64,000 nucleotides of DNA from Smittium mucronatum (taxonomy: Eukaryota > Kickxellomycota > Harpellomycetes > Harpellales > Legeriomycetaceae). Location: contig LSSL01007788.1 in NCBI GenBank assembly GCA_001953115.1, positions 1 through 64,000 on the forward strand, read 5' to 3'. Below the pieces are notes generated by a model. The model was not told the DNA's origin. It did not search any database and saw nothing but the letters and a program-made list of their open reading frames with translations. The position numbers were made by a program, and so were the translations under genes. Below, piece by piece: positions 25,850-38,500 of this stretch; the stretch's first letter is position 1, and each line of letters begins with the position of its first letter.

Positions 25850-28273
25850 AAAAAAACATTGGTATGCATAAAATAATTATTTATTAGTACGGGCGTCTCA
25901 TCAAAATTTTAAACCACGATAATAATAAAGGTATTAAAAAATAAATAATAAATCAAAAAAACAAATATCATTTATAAAAAATTTAAATGTATTGATTAGA
26001 TGGTATTATAGGTATTTTAGAAATTATTAAAGTATTTAAAAATAAAAAAAATACAATAAAAATGTGCTTAAACCGATCATAAGATCTCACTTCAATAATA
26101 GGAGTACTATTGGGAAAAAAATAGAGTTCTTCTTTATTCTTAAAAACATTTTTTTTGGAACTGTATCACCACTGAATATGTGTAATAATTTGTGTGATAA
26201 TATAAAATAGTACAGTTATCCAAATTTAGGATTTTTGATATATTATGTACCCAAAAACAAAAAGATTAACGTCTTAAGATAACCTTTAGACCCCTAAAAA
26301 GTGTAAAAACCAAGCACTTACATTACATCAAATTAGGTATATTAAAATTCATACAAGATTTCTAAGTTTTATATTTATTCAAAATTGGATATATGTTGTA
26401 AAGTGATAGATATTTGTTTTCGAAAATTTGTCTTTTGTTAAAAAATAACCTAATGTGATATTTTTTAGCGGCTTTGCATATAAATTATTATATTTTATTA
26501 AATAATTGACCAAAGATGAGATGGGTCAAATTATACTTACCCCAGGTATTTAGGAGAGAAAAATTTCCTGTTTAAAATTATAAAGAATTTACCCGGATCG
26601 CATTATGCTCATATTATAAAATATATTTAAAAACTAATTTGGTGGGTTTTATAATTCCCACAACTATTAAAAATAATATATATACAACTCATATCAAAGA
26701 GTAGTTTTTGTTTTTTCTGAAATTTGATAATTGCCGTCAAATTTGCGAATTTCTTCTAATAAAAAAATTTAACTTATTTCTGTTTTAGGCCGCGTATTTT
26801 AGTGGTAAAAAATGTTTTGAACTTTATTTTTTTTTAATTTGATGCCAGGTTTCCTGTGATGGTTGTCAGATGTAGAGTTTTAGATATATGGGAGATTATT
26901 AGGTAAAAAAGACACTTTTTTTCATTGTTTTCACGGCAATTTATCATGATATAGCTTATTGGCCCAATATATCGTAAAATGCATAAAATGTAGAACTTGG
27001 ATTAGTTTTTATTAGTATATTACCAAGAAAAGACAGTTTTTGTATTTAATTTAATATTTACTAAAAAGGAAATAAAAAATAGAAATAAGTTAAGTACCCG
27101 CTTCACCAAAGAATCTCCCATAATTCAATTTATAGAAATAAAAATATATCTTTTAATCCTTTATTTATAAATAAAAAATAAAAAAATTTAGCCCAAAAAT
27201 TTTAAGTGAGTTAAGTTTTTAATTTGATGAGTTTATAAATATTTTACATTTTTCATTGTGAACTAAATACTGAAAATTCGATATTTATTCATTGAGAGAT
27301 ATAAATACACTTTCTTTAAACATTTAAATGAGATAAATAATTATTTTTGGATATTTCGTTGAAAATTTAATATTAATCAACCTATTTTCGCTGTAAAGCA
27401 AATATTTTAAGCTTAAAATTAGTTATTTTAGTGACTATGAGCCTCTAGAATTAATACATGACTGAAGTTCTAATCAATAATATATATTATAACTCTAAGT
27501 TGGATAAGCACAAATTATGACATCTCATTGCTAATCCAAATTATATATTTCTTTCAATAAAGTTACAAATTTTAAAAAATAGCCTTGCTTAATAGCTACA
27601 TAGTATGACGTGTTTTATCCTGAAGTCACCTTCCAGAAATTAATATAGCGAGGATGAGTACCAAAAAGGAATACCAATGGAATATATAAGATTTGATAGC
27701 CAATGGTATTACTCATGTCAAGATCTTTGCTTTTGAAACAAGGAGAGTAAATAATTATGGCTCTCCGGGTAATTACGTAAATATCATTTATGCATTAACT
27801 AATAAGCTAAGCTTATAAAAAATCAGGGGTTCAGATCCACCCTTATTAATTATTTATTAAACCAATACACCCGCATTTTGAAAAATAACCGCCTATTTAT
27901 GTCGTCTCAAATAAAGGTCTGATTATCCATGGCTTAGTTGATAAATAAAGCTATCTAAAAAAATCAAACTGGAGTTTAATTTTTTCTTATCTAGAATTTA
28001 TGTGTGTAATTATCGTTCATTTTATAATCTCCACTTTAGCTATACTTTAAATTATATTTAATTATTTATAAAACTTGATAGGTCAACCAGTTGACTTTTG
28101 GTGATTTTGCAAATATTACAGCATATCTATCAACCAAAAATAACAATATTTGACCCGTCACCCGCAACAATTAATGAAAATTCGGGTGATGTACTTGACT
28201 TTTTTAAAAATCTATGTTTCATAAAGCTGTATTGGTGGGGGTAATAAACCCAGGTCTATTTTTTGAGATTTTT
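25850..28273. other. Gene-free spacer upstream of aminoacylase gene
   Basis: This is AT-rich sequence with no supported gene. I checked a tRNA T-arm-like string near 27827-27843 and rejected it, because no acceptor stem or other arms fit. The right end presumably holds the upstream region of the aminoacylase gene. Confidence 0.55.
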
Positions 28274-28288
28274 TATAAGTATAAATAG
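28274..28288 (+). promoter_or_regulatory. TATA-like element before aminoacylase gene
   Basis: TATAAGTATAAATAG lies about 80 bases before the start codon. Such AT motifs are common in this background, so the call rests on position and on the two overlapping TATA-type words. Confidence 0.25.
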
Positions 28289-28367
28289 TTTACCAAAGAG
28301 CCATATAGTTTCGATAATATTTTTTTGTAATTATTTTGCCGCATTAATAGCTTTTCTTTTTATTAAA

Positions 28368-29764
28368 ATGACAATCTCAGAACCGGCTAGTGTAACAAGA
28401 TTCAGGGACTACGTAAAAATTGAGACGGTCCACCCTACTCCCGATTATGCAAAATGTACCGAGTTTCTTATCGCTCAAGCGGAGGAAATTGGCCTTGGTC
28501 ATCAAGTAGTCGAGGTGAATTCATCGATTTAAATCATGTGTATACATTTCCCATTAAATTCACCCACTTTTTTCTTCATTCAATAGTTGGTCAAGGGGAA
28601 ACCAGTAGTTATTTTAAAACTCGAAGGAAGTGATCCATCATTACCTGCTATTTTGTTAAACTCACATACCGATGTTGTTCCAGTATATCGCGAAAAATGG
28701 GACTATGACCCTTTTGCTGCCACCAGGGTCGAAGTCGAAAATGGAGATCACAGGATATACGGCCGTGGAACTCAAGATATGAAAGTTACTGGTAGTTTAT
28801 ACTTGGAAGCTTTCAGACAAATTAAAGCCAGTGGCAAGAAATTCCTCAGAAATGTTTACTCCACCTTCGTTCCTGATGAGGAAATTTACAGCATTGAAGG
28901 AATGATGCCATTTTCAAAATCCCAAGAGTTCAAAGACTTGAACATTGGCTTTGGGATTGACGAGGGCGGTCCTTCTATTAATGAAAACACATATTATTTC
29001 ACTTCTGAAAGAACCACATGGTAATCCTTTGTGCCAATTTTATTTACTTTTAAACTTTTTTTTTATTTCACTTTTAACTTGTGAATTTATTTGCGATGTA
29101 TTCAATCTTTTTTTATACTGTATTGTACAGTCCAGTCACATTTACAGCTCATGGGAACACTGGTCACGGTAGTCAATTTATTGAAGGTACTGCGATTGAG
29201 AAGCTACTACCCATCATTAATGAGTTAATGCTTCTCCGTGAAACTCAACTTTCCAAGTTGAAAAAAATTGGTGGTATTATGTTATTTAATCAAGGACAGG
29301 TCACATCAGTTAACTTGACAATGTTGGAAGGAGGGAAACAACCAAATGTCGTCCCTGCCACTTTCTCTGCTACATTTGATATCAGAATAACCCCTCTTTT
29401 AGATTTGGCTGAATTCTACAAATATTTGGAAGATTTGGCTGAAAAAAATGAATGTGATATTGAATTCCATTACCGCGATGAGCCAAATAAAAGCCTTAAA
29501 ATAACTGAAACTAATCCATTTATGGTTGAAATCAAATCTGCATGCTCAAAACATGGCCTCAATCCCGTAGAGATGGTAATGCCCGCAGCAACTGACGCTA
29601 GATTTGTTAGACAAGCCGGGATACAGGCTGTTGGAATAAACCCAATGATTAATCACAAGCTACTAGCACACGATCACAATGAATACATTATTGAATCTGA
29701 GTACATTAAATCTATCCCATTTTACACCGATTTAATTGAAAGATTAGCCAGCGTCCCTAATTAA
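28368..29764 (+). CDS. ACY1: Aminoacylase-1, M20 zinc metallopeptidase family (3 exons, 404 aa)
   Basis: The model is join(28368..28514, 28587..29020, 29131..29764), 1215 nt, phase-consistent, with introns of 72 and 110 nt (GTGAAT to ATAG; GTAATC to ACAG). Aminoacylase-1 hydrolyses N-acyl-L-amino acids to the free amino acid and carboxylate in the cytosol, using two zinc ions. The length matches the roughly 408-residue human enzyme. Visible residues match its known sites: SHTDVVPV with H76, GRGTQDMK with D113, PDEE with catalytic E147 and ligand E148, DEGG with E175, GHGSQF with H206 (the dimer-contributed histidine), and AHDHNE with ligand H376. The frame stays open 35 codons upstream of the chosen ATG but has no earlier ATG. 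The protein starts directly with the family's N-terminal helix, so no signal peptide is predicted. The tryptophan pair usually seen at exon junction 2 reads Cys-Pro here. It has no clustered partner genes. Confidence 0.93.
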
Positions 29765-30165
29765 TTTATCTGTATTTTTTCAATAGTTTTAACTTTTTTT
29801 TAATATATCATACTATTCCCCAATTTTTTCATTTTTCATTTTATAAAGTCTGATTTTATTCTAAGGATTAAGTTAGTGTACTAAAAAGTTCAAAGTTTTA
29901 AATGCATGTTTTTGTTAATATTAGCAAAAACCAAAAAAAAAAAAAACATTGAAATCCAAGTCGTTCGATTATAATAGAATTATGATCGAATCATAAGCGA
30001 AGTATGAAGATTAATAGTATTAAAATCAGATATTTTAGTGTCGATTTGGATCTTTTAAGGCAAATGTTAGTTTATATTATACTTATTATTTAAAAATCTT
30101 CTATTTACTAAAATTATAATCGAATAAAAAAAATCTTTAAAAAAGAAATCTCTCTTTCGAATTTC
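29765..30165. other. 3' flank of aminoacylase gene with A14 tract
   Basis: This AT-rich sequence includes the likely 3' untranslated region and a run of 14 A residues at 29933-29946. No gene is seen. Confidence 0.5.
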
Positions 30166-30410
30166 AATGAATTCCGGTTGGTGATAGTTGGAAAACTCCT
30201 TGGGGGGGGGGGGTCTAAACAAACTTTTAGTCTGCTACAAGCTGACACCGCTGATCATAAATTTGTGTTGGAAACAGCCAAATTCCTGATTGGCATCCGC
30301 GTGCCACGAAACTTAAGCTACAGAGTTTAAGTGATTCACTAGCCCCCTTGAACCAATGCTCTAGAGGTATGGAGCTGCTAGAACGGCAGAGGGGAGTTGG
30401 GTGAAATTTT
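30166..30410. other. Short GC-richer block with G12 tract
   Basis: About 240 bases are markedly richer in G and C than their flanks. They begin near the G12 run at 30202-30213 and end near the string GAACGGCAGAGG. No open frame or complete tRNA or other RNA gene could be built on either strand. No second copy was noticed in the window. It is probably a fragment of a repeat or a decayed gene. Confidence 0.45.
30202..30213. repeat. Poly-G tract (G12)
   Basis: Twelve consecutive G residues lie at the left side of the GC-richer block. Confidence 0.9.
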
Positions 30411-30462
30411 TTTTAAATTGGTTTTTATAACTTTTTATTAACTTTAAAATAAATTTCCCGAA

Positions 30463-30482
30463 ATATATATATATATATATAT
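30463..30482. repeat. (AT)10 microsatellite
   Basis: Ten uninterrupted AT dinucleotides. Confidence 0.9.
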
Positions 30483-32589
30483 AGCACTATATGATATCAT
30501 TAATAACAATGAATTAAACCAATTTTCAAAAATTTAAATAGAGATCATATACTTGTCCAATTAAAAATAATTTTATAAGAAAAAAAGTATAGCAGATCAG
30601 GCTGTTAGATTTAAGTTTAAAATAAACAAATTAAGATAAATATGATCCATAAACTTTGGGAAAAAATCACCCCTCAAAATTTGACTTAATTTTCTGATAG
30701 TTATGATAAGATAAAATCAATAAATTACATTTGAACCGGTCTATTCCTAATAATTTTTGTCTTTTTTTGAAATTTTATTTACGAAAAAAAAGCAATTAGG
30801 ATTTTTGCGCATAAAATAAGTATTTATTTTTAGTATTGATAAAAAAAAAAAATCAAAAATTAATAGAGAAAGAAAAATAGTTTTTTAATATAAGAGAAGG
30901 TCTTTTAAGTTAATTTAACTTTTTATTATGTAAAATGCCTCATGTTGGGTTAAAAATAATTATTTGGGTGTATTTATATTCATAAAAATTTTAAAAGCTT
31001 CAAAACAATATAATTTTATATAAAATGAATAATGATATATACAAATGATTTTAGCAATTTCTTTTCGCTTTTAATTTTATTTCCAACTTTTTACATATTA
31101 ATGTTAAATTCGTCAGGATTAATATTTTTTGTATTTACAATTATTTGCTTATTATGTTTTTCAATTTTCTGCTTTTTGAATTTTGAATTTTGTAATTTCG
31201 ACTTTCATGTTTTTTTATTTTTTGGCCAAAGTATATTCAGTTCGTGAATGTGCTATAAATATTTAATTTAACAGACGTAAGAATTTTTTTTCATATATAA
31301 AAAGTTCAATTTAATCTATGGGACTAGTATAAAAAGTATGAACTTTTGATATAAAAACTTAATAAGATTTTAAAAAATATATTTTATTCCTCAAATTAGG
31401 AAAAGATATTTCCTTTTTCAGTTCTTGCTAAAATATCCACCATTTTTCATTATCACTTATAATAACAATCTTATACACCTTTCTATTTCATATTTGCATT
31501 TATTAATCGCAGGTTTATCTTGCAAAATTTCGATTCCCATTTAAACCAAGATTTATAATTTTTTTTTACCGCAGATAAAAATATTTTTGGGGTTTGTTTC
31601 ATTTATATTTAAATTTTAGGATGTTTTTAGATTTGCTAATATTTTTTATTAACTTGAGAGTATTTTCCTAATTATAAATATATAATTACTTATTTACTTT
31701 TCAGTAATATTCTATTATATTGGGAAAAAGTCAATAAATATTGGTAACGATAATTTTATTTATAAAGAATTCGAAAAAAAACATTATTCGTAATTTCAAG
31801 CTAAAATATTGGAATTTTTACGATTTTAAATTGGTAATAAATATTCAGATTTTATTTTGATGTTTTTTAAAACTATAGATCAATATTTTAGATAATTTTT
31901 TTTAAATTTTTTTTCAAAATTGCGTGAAAAAAATTTAATCATATTGTTTACAATGAATTTTATTATAAAGAGCGCCTTATTTTTCATTTTTTTGTATAAA
32001 AAATTTACGAGAATTCAGTCAGATTTTTAATTATGAATAAATTATTAGCATCAGTAATTCTAAATATTAAACAAATAACTATTTATCAAAGTTGTGTCAC
32101 TCATTTTTTTTTATAAAATTTTATTTAGATCAATTGTTTTAATGGCTGAAAAATGATATTGAAGTTGATAAAAAGATTGAAAATAACTGGCACTTTAAGA
32201 GATTCAATTTTTTAACTTGAATGATAGTTTTTCATGAATAAAAAAAAATCATAAAAAAATATTCTCACGCTCCAAAATTCTCATGACTTGAGCAAATTTT
32301 GGATGTATGTTTTTTTCTCAAAAGAAATTAAATATGTTTAAATTATTTACTTTTTTCACATTTATTTCAACAAAATTTGAGGAAATAATATTTAGTTTAT
32401 CAGAAATATATAAAATCTATAATTTATAATATGTAAAAACGACCAGATTAATTAGTTATAATGGACCCTAATGATAATTTCTAAACTACCGTTTATAAAA
32501 TTTGGTTTTTTGATGTTAATAAAAGCCCGAAATACTTTTTTTAATATTATATCAACTTGAACATATGTGTATTAAAGTGATAGAACTAG
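30483..32589. other. AT-rich desert
   Basis: No supported gene on either strand. A 71-codon plus-strand frame at 31032-31247 encodes only Phe/Leu/Ile-rich sequence, as expected from T-rich DNA, and is not called. Confidence 0.55.
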
Positions 32590-32691
32590 GATTTTCGTCC
32601 TAGGCAAAGCTAAGCCCGATTTATTTTCTGAAAGTTTTAAACGCATGAAGATCGTTTTAGTCACTTTATACTTTAAATTTATACTTTATAA

Positions 32692-32728
32692 TTTAGTAGT
32701 TTAGTAGTTTAGTAGTTTAGTAGTTTAT
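32692..32728. repeat. Tandem repeat of an 8-base unit (AGTAGTTT, about 4 copies)
   Basis: Consecutive AGTAGTTT units lie inside R2 copy A and are missing from copy B, so they probably expanded after the copies separated. Confidence 0.85.
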
Positions 32729-33387
32729 TTAGTTTAGTTATTTTATTTTTTCTCATTTTTTTGAATACAATTATTTTATATTATTCAGTAGTAGTTTTAC
32801 CAGTCTTGGGTCTGGTTATTTTTTAGATTTCTTTTATTTACTTCTTGGATTGAAATCATTACCCGTTAGTCTGATTTATTAGTTAGTTTTTTACCTTAGT
32901 GAAAGAGAAGCTATGATAGTGATATGTATATGGTTATGAGCAATCATGGGTTGATCGATTCCAAATCTAATTCTTTTGGGTTTGCCCCGGAGGCTGATGC
33001 TTGGCAAGAGGCGGCGGAAGATAAATATAGTGACACTTCGGTATCGATATTTTCTAAATTTCCCACACTAGGCGATGACTTAGAACCATCGGTTAAATTG
33101 ATGGGAGAGCCAGTGATGGAAGACATTGTATCTACTTTACTTGTACTTTCGTTAAGTTTCGGTCCCAGCCCTCTGATAAGGTTATCGTCTGTTATTTTTA
33201 CCTCATGGGAATTACAAACACTAATTGCTGTCAGTACAGGGAGATATGGGCAAAACATAGTTAGGCGGAGTAATTGAACAATACCTGCATTAAGGTCTTT
33301 GCAGGGTGAGGGAGATGGGTGCTTTTTAAATAGTGCGCTTAGAGTTCCCTCAACTTTGGCTGCACAACAATAGATTCGAAGAGAGGA

Positions 33388-33412
33388 TTTATACCAGTCT
33401 AACTGGTATAAA
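33388..33412. other. 11-bp perfect hairpin at the right end of R2 copy A
   Basis: TTTATACCAGT (33388-33398), loop CTA, ACTGGTATAAA (33402-33412). In copy B the same place (around 46179-46201) keeps the motif with a mismatch and a shorter loop. The position near the end of shared sequence suggests an element terminus or an RNA 3' end. Confidence 0.75.
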
Positions 33413-33429
33413 GTAGCCGATCCCAGCAA

Positions 33430-34459
33430 TATATATTCTCGATATCATTTATACTAAAATAAATATAGTAACGACATTATCATCATAATTTTCACACATA
33501 AAATTTCCTGGAATCGAAATTTTACCTAAAAACTACGTTTACAGATATTTAGAAGCTATTAACAGTTAAAATATTTTTTGGAGAGTCTGAGAGTAAACAT
33601 TGAGATCGGTATTATTTTAAAATATGTTTAAACCACTTTTAAGATAGCCTTTATACATTTTATAATAAAATTAATTTGTATTCAATGACATAAGATTTAT
33701 TATTTTCAAGAAAAAATAGAGTGATATGGGTAGTTAAATTTCATCCCAAAAACCAAAAAAATATTTCTGAATGAATACTTGATCTAGAAAAATTAAACAG
33801 CTAATCATATCCTTTTTTTATGTTAATAATTATGATCAGATTTTTAAGAATTCTTATTTTCATGATTTCCAGGATATTTTATATAAAAAAATCTTTTTAA
33901 AAAAATACTTAAACCATACATTTTTTTAAATATTTTAGCTATAATGTAAATTTATTAGAGCACAAAAAATATGTTGCGAATGGACATTAATATTGTAAAT
34001 AATATATCTTAGATTTGAATGGGAAAGCGGAAAATCTCTTATAATGCTTTTTTTTATTATTTATGTTTGATCTAAAATTGTATTTGATACTTCTAAAATA
34101 AATTAATAATTAATAAACTTCAAATTTATACACTTCTTGTTGATTTGATCTTTATTGAATAAAATATCCTCTGGAAAATTATTTGATTTTTAATACGAAA
34201 ATTGAGAAATGGGAATATCTATTTTTTTTTATAAAAATAAAATAAAATAAAAACAAAACATATCCCCTAAAAAATTTGGGAAAAATAATCCGTAATTTAA
34301 TGAATTTGCACAAAATCATTGTTTTTTCAAAAAAATTTTATTTTCCCAATTATTTCTAAAATAAATATATATTTTAGCTAATTTAGGTTCTATTGAATTC
34401 CTTGGTAAGTTTTATTTTTTCATGAAATTTTTTCGCATTGAAATAATTACAATTACACG
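33430..34459. other. AT-rich gene-free spacer
   Basis: This lies between R2 copy A and the foldback-like element. Nothing recognisable was found. Confidence 0.55.
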
Positions 34460-34527
34460 TTTTCACGTTTAAGTTAAAAAAATGTAAAGAAGCTTTAAAA
34501 GAATGACCAATAGATTTTAAAAAATGT
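34460..34527 (+). repeat. Left terminal inverted repeat
   Basis: Pairs with 35515-35582; the five mismatches are at arm positions 11, 12, 42, 47 and 59. Confidence 0.85.
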
Positions 34528-35514
34528 CCAAAATTTTTAAATAATGCCCAATATATTTAAAAGAATGTAAAGTTGAATTAAAAAAATGTAAATCCAATTT
34601 AAGCGATATAATACTGGCAAATTAAAATGTTCAATAAAGAGATATGAAATCCTTTTTATGGCTCTACATTCCATCCAAAACTAAATGTTCCAAAGGTGTT
34701 TGACCCATAAAATTGACATTTCATTTAAAAAAATTCGGCAAATGCTACCTATAATTAAAAAATTTATTCACACGACATCTTTATTATATTTAACAATTAT
34801 GTATTGAGAACCCAATAATTTGGGTTAGAAAAAAAATTATCTGTTTTCTTCTGCCATAAAAACAAAACAGATAAAACTTTTTACCCTATTAGAGTGTCTT
34901 TAACAGCATTAACAGCATTAAATGAATTTTTATGAGAATTTGTCTTCATACAGTCGTGATTTTATTTAAAATTCGAAGTATCTGAAACCTTTTGACTTTT
35001 AATATGAATTCCTTTTATTTCAAAGTGGATTATAAAAGATAAAGAATAGTCTTTTCGATTTTCATCAATGATAATAACATTTTTTGAAATGTAAATAGAT
35101 TTAAATAATTTGTTAAAACGTCGCGGCGCCCTTTACAACAACTAGAAAAAAATAGTAAGCATTGAAATAAATGTCCCTGAGCTTTATAGCCAGCCATACG
35201 ATTATTATTGTGATAAAATCTTTTGAAAAATATAAGTGTATACCTATACTGAATTATTTACAAAAAACCTGAGAATCTATAGCCCAAAAAAATCTTATAA
35301 TTTTGATTTTATTGAATCTCTAAGGATAAATATTAATTTAATAAAATTCCATGATAAAAAAAATTAATAAAAAAAATAATTTAAAATCATATATCTATCT
35401 AGAATGATTAAAACGATGATTTAAACATTACCAGAATGGAGAGAATTGAAGCAGCCCATTTAATTTTATTAAAAAAATATTTCACTGTCAAAATTTTAAA
35501 TTGGATTAAAATTT

Positions 35515-35582
35515 ACATTTTTTTAAATCTATTGGACATTATTTTAAAGCTTCTTTACATTTTTTTAACTCGAACGTGAAAA
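35515..35582 (-). repeat. Right terminal inverted repeat
   Basis: Reverse complement of 34460-34527 at 63 of 68 positions. Confidence 0.85.
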
Positions 35583-38500
35583 GGAGTAGATTTTTGTATC
35601 AGTGGAATAAAATTTTACAAATATAATTAAATTTATTTTTAGATAAAAAGAAAAAAAAATTACGTGTAAAATTAGTAATTTTCTAAGATATCGATAGTAA
35701 AAAACTAATAAACACGCCAATTAATGTAAATCTGTCCTTATTGAAGAAATTCTGTGCAAAAAAAACTAATATTAAATCATTTTTTTGTCAAATTGTGGAG
35801 AAAATATTAAGGACTGAAAAAATTTAACTGCGATTAAAATTTTAATAAAATAAAATACAATAAGTATGTTTAAAAATAAATACAACCGGAATTTTCGAAT
35901 AAAATTAGGTAACCCTTACTTTTATTTGTATCTTATTATTGCATAGAATTTTTTTTTTTTAGTTTACTTTTTATTTAATAAAAAAAGTTATTTATTATAT
36001 ATTCACCTACATTAGATATTAGATTATTTAATGAAACTACACGATAATTTTTAGAGGACAAATCAATAAATAAATTAAGATGAGGAGAAAATAGGTGGTT
36101 TTTTAATGAAATAATTAAAAAAAAATATACATTTTTTTTTATAAAATAAAGACGAAAAATTACTACTATAATAAATCAGAAAAAAATAATTTAAGTATTC
36201 AAAAACATTTTTGAAATTTTATCTATAATTTATATCCAAAAAAATAAAACAAAGCATTATTACTTTATTTTTAGATTAATTTAAATTAAAAAATTCTGTG
36301 GGATATTAGAGATTTTTCGTTTAGAGATGAAATAAATTTAAAAAATCTAAACTATTATCATATCTTTACAAGTTCTCCGATTTAAATAATACCTTTTAAA
36401 AATATAAATAGCTATCTATACGTATTTATAAAAAAAATATTAATAAAAAATTTTCAAATTTTTTTCTTTTACTAACAATCCAATAATATATTACTAATAA
36501 ACGAATAATGATCCTCAAGTCTTCTTTACCTTATTTTCTATATAAAATTAATTTACTATTTCAATTATTTCGCTTTACTTTTATTAACAGAATGAAAAAT
36601 TAGTATTTCAAATTTTTTCAAAATTATAATCATTTTCAGATTTTAAAGCTTGATTATTTTTAGCGTTTATATAAGATTTTTTTAAATACATTTATCATAT
36701 TAACAAAGAAATGGGAAATAATTGGTTTATTAGTGATTAAAATTTATTTAGGTTTTAATTGATAACCATAAATACTAAAATAAAATAAAATAAAATTTTA
36801 ATAAATTCAACTTCTAAATTAGTTAGAAATAATAAATCTTTTAAAAAACACACATATCTATTTCGCTCTTATAAAAATAAACGAAATTTTTCCTATTCTT
36901 TTCACCCACATAAAAATCTTTAAAATGATGTTTTAAATCTATCATAATTTTTTTTACTTTTTTTGTGCAATAAGTAGAGCCTTTTTACACCTATTAGATA
37001 AATATTTAGCTTTATACTTATATTTCTGCATTTTTACTTTTTTTATTATAAAAATTTTTGTTCATAAAAATATTATTTTATCTGATTTTAAATATTTAAG
37101 TATATTTTTAATCTATCATAAGTATAGAATATTTTTATTTATTATTTATAAAATAAAAATAAAAAACTTTTTTAATTTAAAGGTATGTTAAAATATTATA
37201 TAAATTATAAATATCATTTGTAATTTTTTTCACCTTAGCCTCATTAAACATAAAAAATTTTAATTTTACTTTCAGTTTTATACTATTTTTTGCATTACGT
37301 AATCATTTAAATAAAATGAGACCCTACATTAAATCTATAAAAAAAATTAAGTTTTTTTATTCATTTACAAAAATTTAAGGAAAGGATTTCTTGTGAAAAG
37401 ATTTTTCTATTTTCGAAGTTAAAATAATTATACGAATAAATTTGATACCTATTATAAAGCTCTTGTAAATTTATTATTAAAATAAATGGGGTTTCAATTT
37501 AATTATTATTTATTTGAGTATATAAATGAATATAATAGAATACATAGAAAAAAACTAAATAATATCACTATTATTTTTTATGTTATATATCGATTTAGTG
37601 AAATGTTTAGTAATAAAAATGAAGTATGTGAATTATAATAGGCAAATCTGACCTATAGATTAATATCACTAATATTTAAAAAATTAGCATTCATTAATCT
37701 TAATAGTAATAGATATCATTAGAAGTTGACTTTAATCCATAAATTCTTTTTTATTAACTAAATGATATGATAAATTAGAATAAATTAAACTTATAACCAT
37801 TAATTTTATTTTTTTTAAATAAAATAACTGTTTCATATTATAAATATTTCAAAACTTTAATTTTAATACTTTGAAAACCAGGCTTAAAATATGATATAAT
37901 TTCAATTTTACAGTAAAAGTTGTTATTTATAATATAAGACATGTAAAATAAATTTATAGTCTAGCTGTTAATAATTTTTTTAGTAAAATATTAATCTCTA
38001 GATTAAATATAAAGAAAAAAAACTTATCCTGAAAAGATAATCGATTTAAAATTATTAATATACATATACAATAATTATTTCAAATTAATAAATCGTAAAA
38101 TATTCAAATGAAAAATAAAAAACTCTAATTTAATTAATAAATTAGAATAATTTTTTTTCATTTTTTGAATTATAAATGGGAATAATATAAAGTAATCTAA
38201 TAAAAATAGGAGAATGTTTAAAAATTTAGAATATTAGCTTGTAAATATACACATCCAATTTTTTTTATAGAGATATCTCATACAAACCAGAAGACCTTTT
38301 TCACTTTAAATTATAGATTATTTTTAAAAGGAAAACGTTATTTGGATTAATTTTTATAATTATAGCATTGCTGGTAAAATTTTTTGTTAAAAATTTCTAA
38401 AAATGATTGTTCGATAAATCTAATACAAAGATATAATTCAAAATACGTTATTTAAAATAGAAATAAAAATTATAAAATAAATTTAAAGCATTATATTAAG

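Larger units (their letters stand above)
32590..33425 (+). repeat. Interspersed repeat R2, copy A
   Basis: This copy matches 46175-46915 read on the minus strand, with long near-identical runs in the central part (about 32850-33360). It is less AT-rich than its flanks. Two overlapping frames are open: plus 32924-33277 (ATG at 32936, starting MSNHGLIDS) and minus 33429-32944 (containing HEVKITDDNLIRGLGPKLN). Both frames remain recognisable but are broken in copy B. I recognise no protein domain in either; a gag-like remnant of a retroelement is one possibility. The left part carries a tandem repeat (32692-32728) absent from copy B, and the right end carries an 11-bp hairpin (33388-33412). Copy B lacks roughly 36 bases found here near 33245-33290. 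Confidence 0.85.
34460..35582. mobile_element. Foldback/MITE-like element with 68-bp terminal inverted repeats
   Basis: The left arm (34460-34527) and the right arm read in reverse complement (35515-35582) match at 63 of 68 positions, both beginning TTTTCACGTT. Inside the left arm a degenerate unit of about 20 bases, of the form AATG-N-CCAATAGATTTAAAA, repeats about five times to near 34612. A later unit (AATGTAAATCCAATTTAA, about 34585-34602) matches the inner flank of the right arm, so the inverted homology is longer than 68 bp but interrupted. The 1.1-kb element has no transposase frame. Subterminal repeats in the arms are typical of Foldback-type DNA elements. I see no clear target-site duplication, so the insertion may be old or the ends slightly misplaced. 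Confidence 0.75.

Noticed and set aside
27790..27860. tRNA-like T-arm string GGGGTTCAGATCCACCC
   Set aside because: The T stem has mismatches, and no acceptor, D or anticodon arms can be placed around it.
28263..28367. N-terminal extension of the aminoacylase with a hydrophobic segment
   Set aside because: The frame is open, but there is no ATG before 28368, TATA-like motifs fall inside it, and the family normally starts at the chosen position.
32692..32728. Telomere-like repeat
   Set aside because: The unit is AGTAGTTT, few in number, internal to a repeat element and unlike known fungal telomere repeats.
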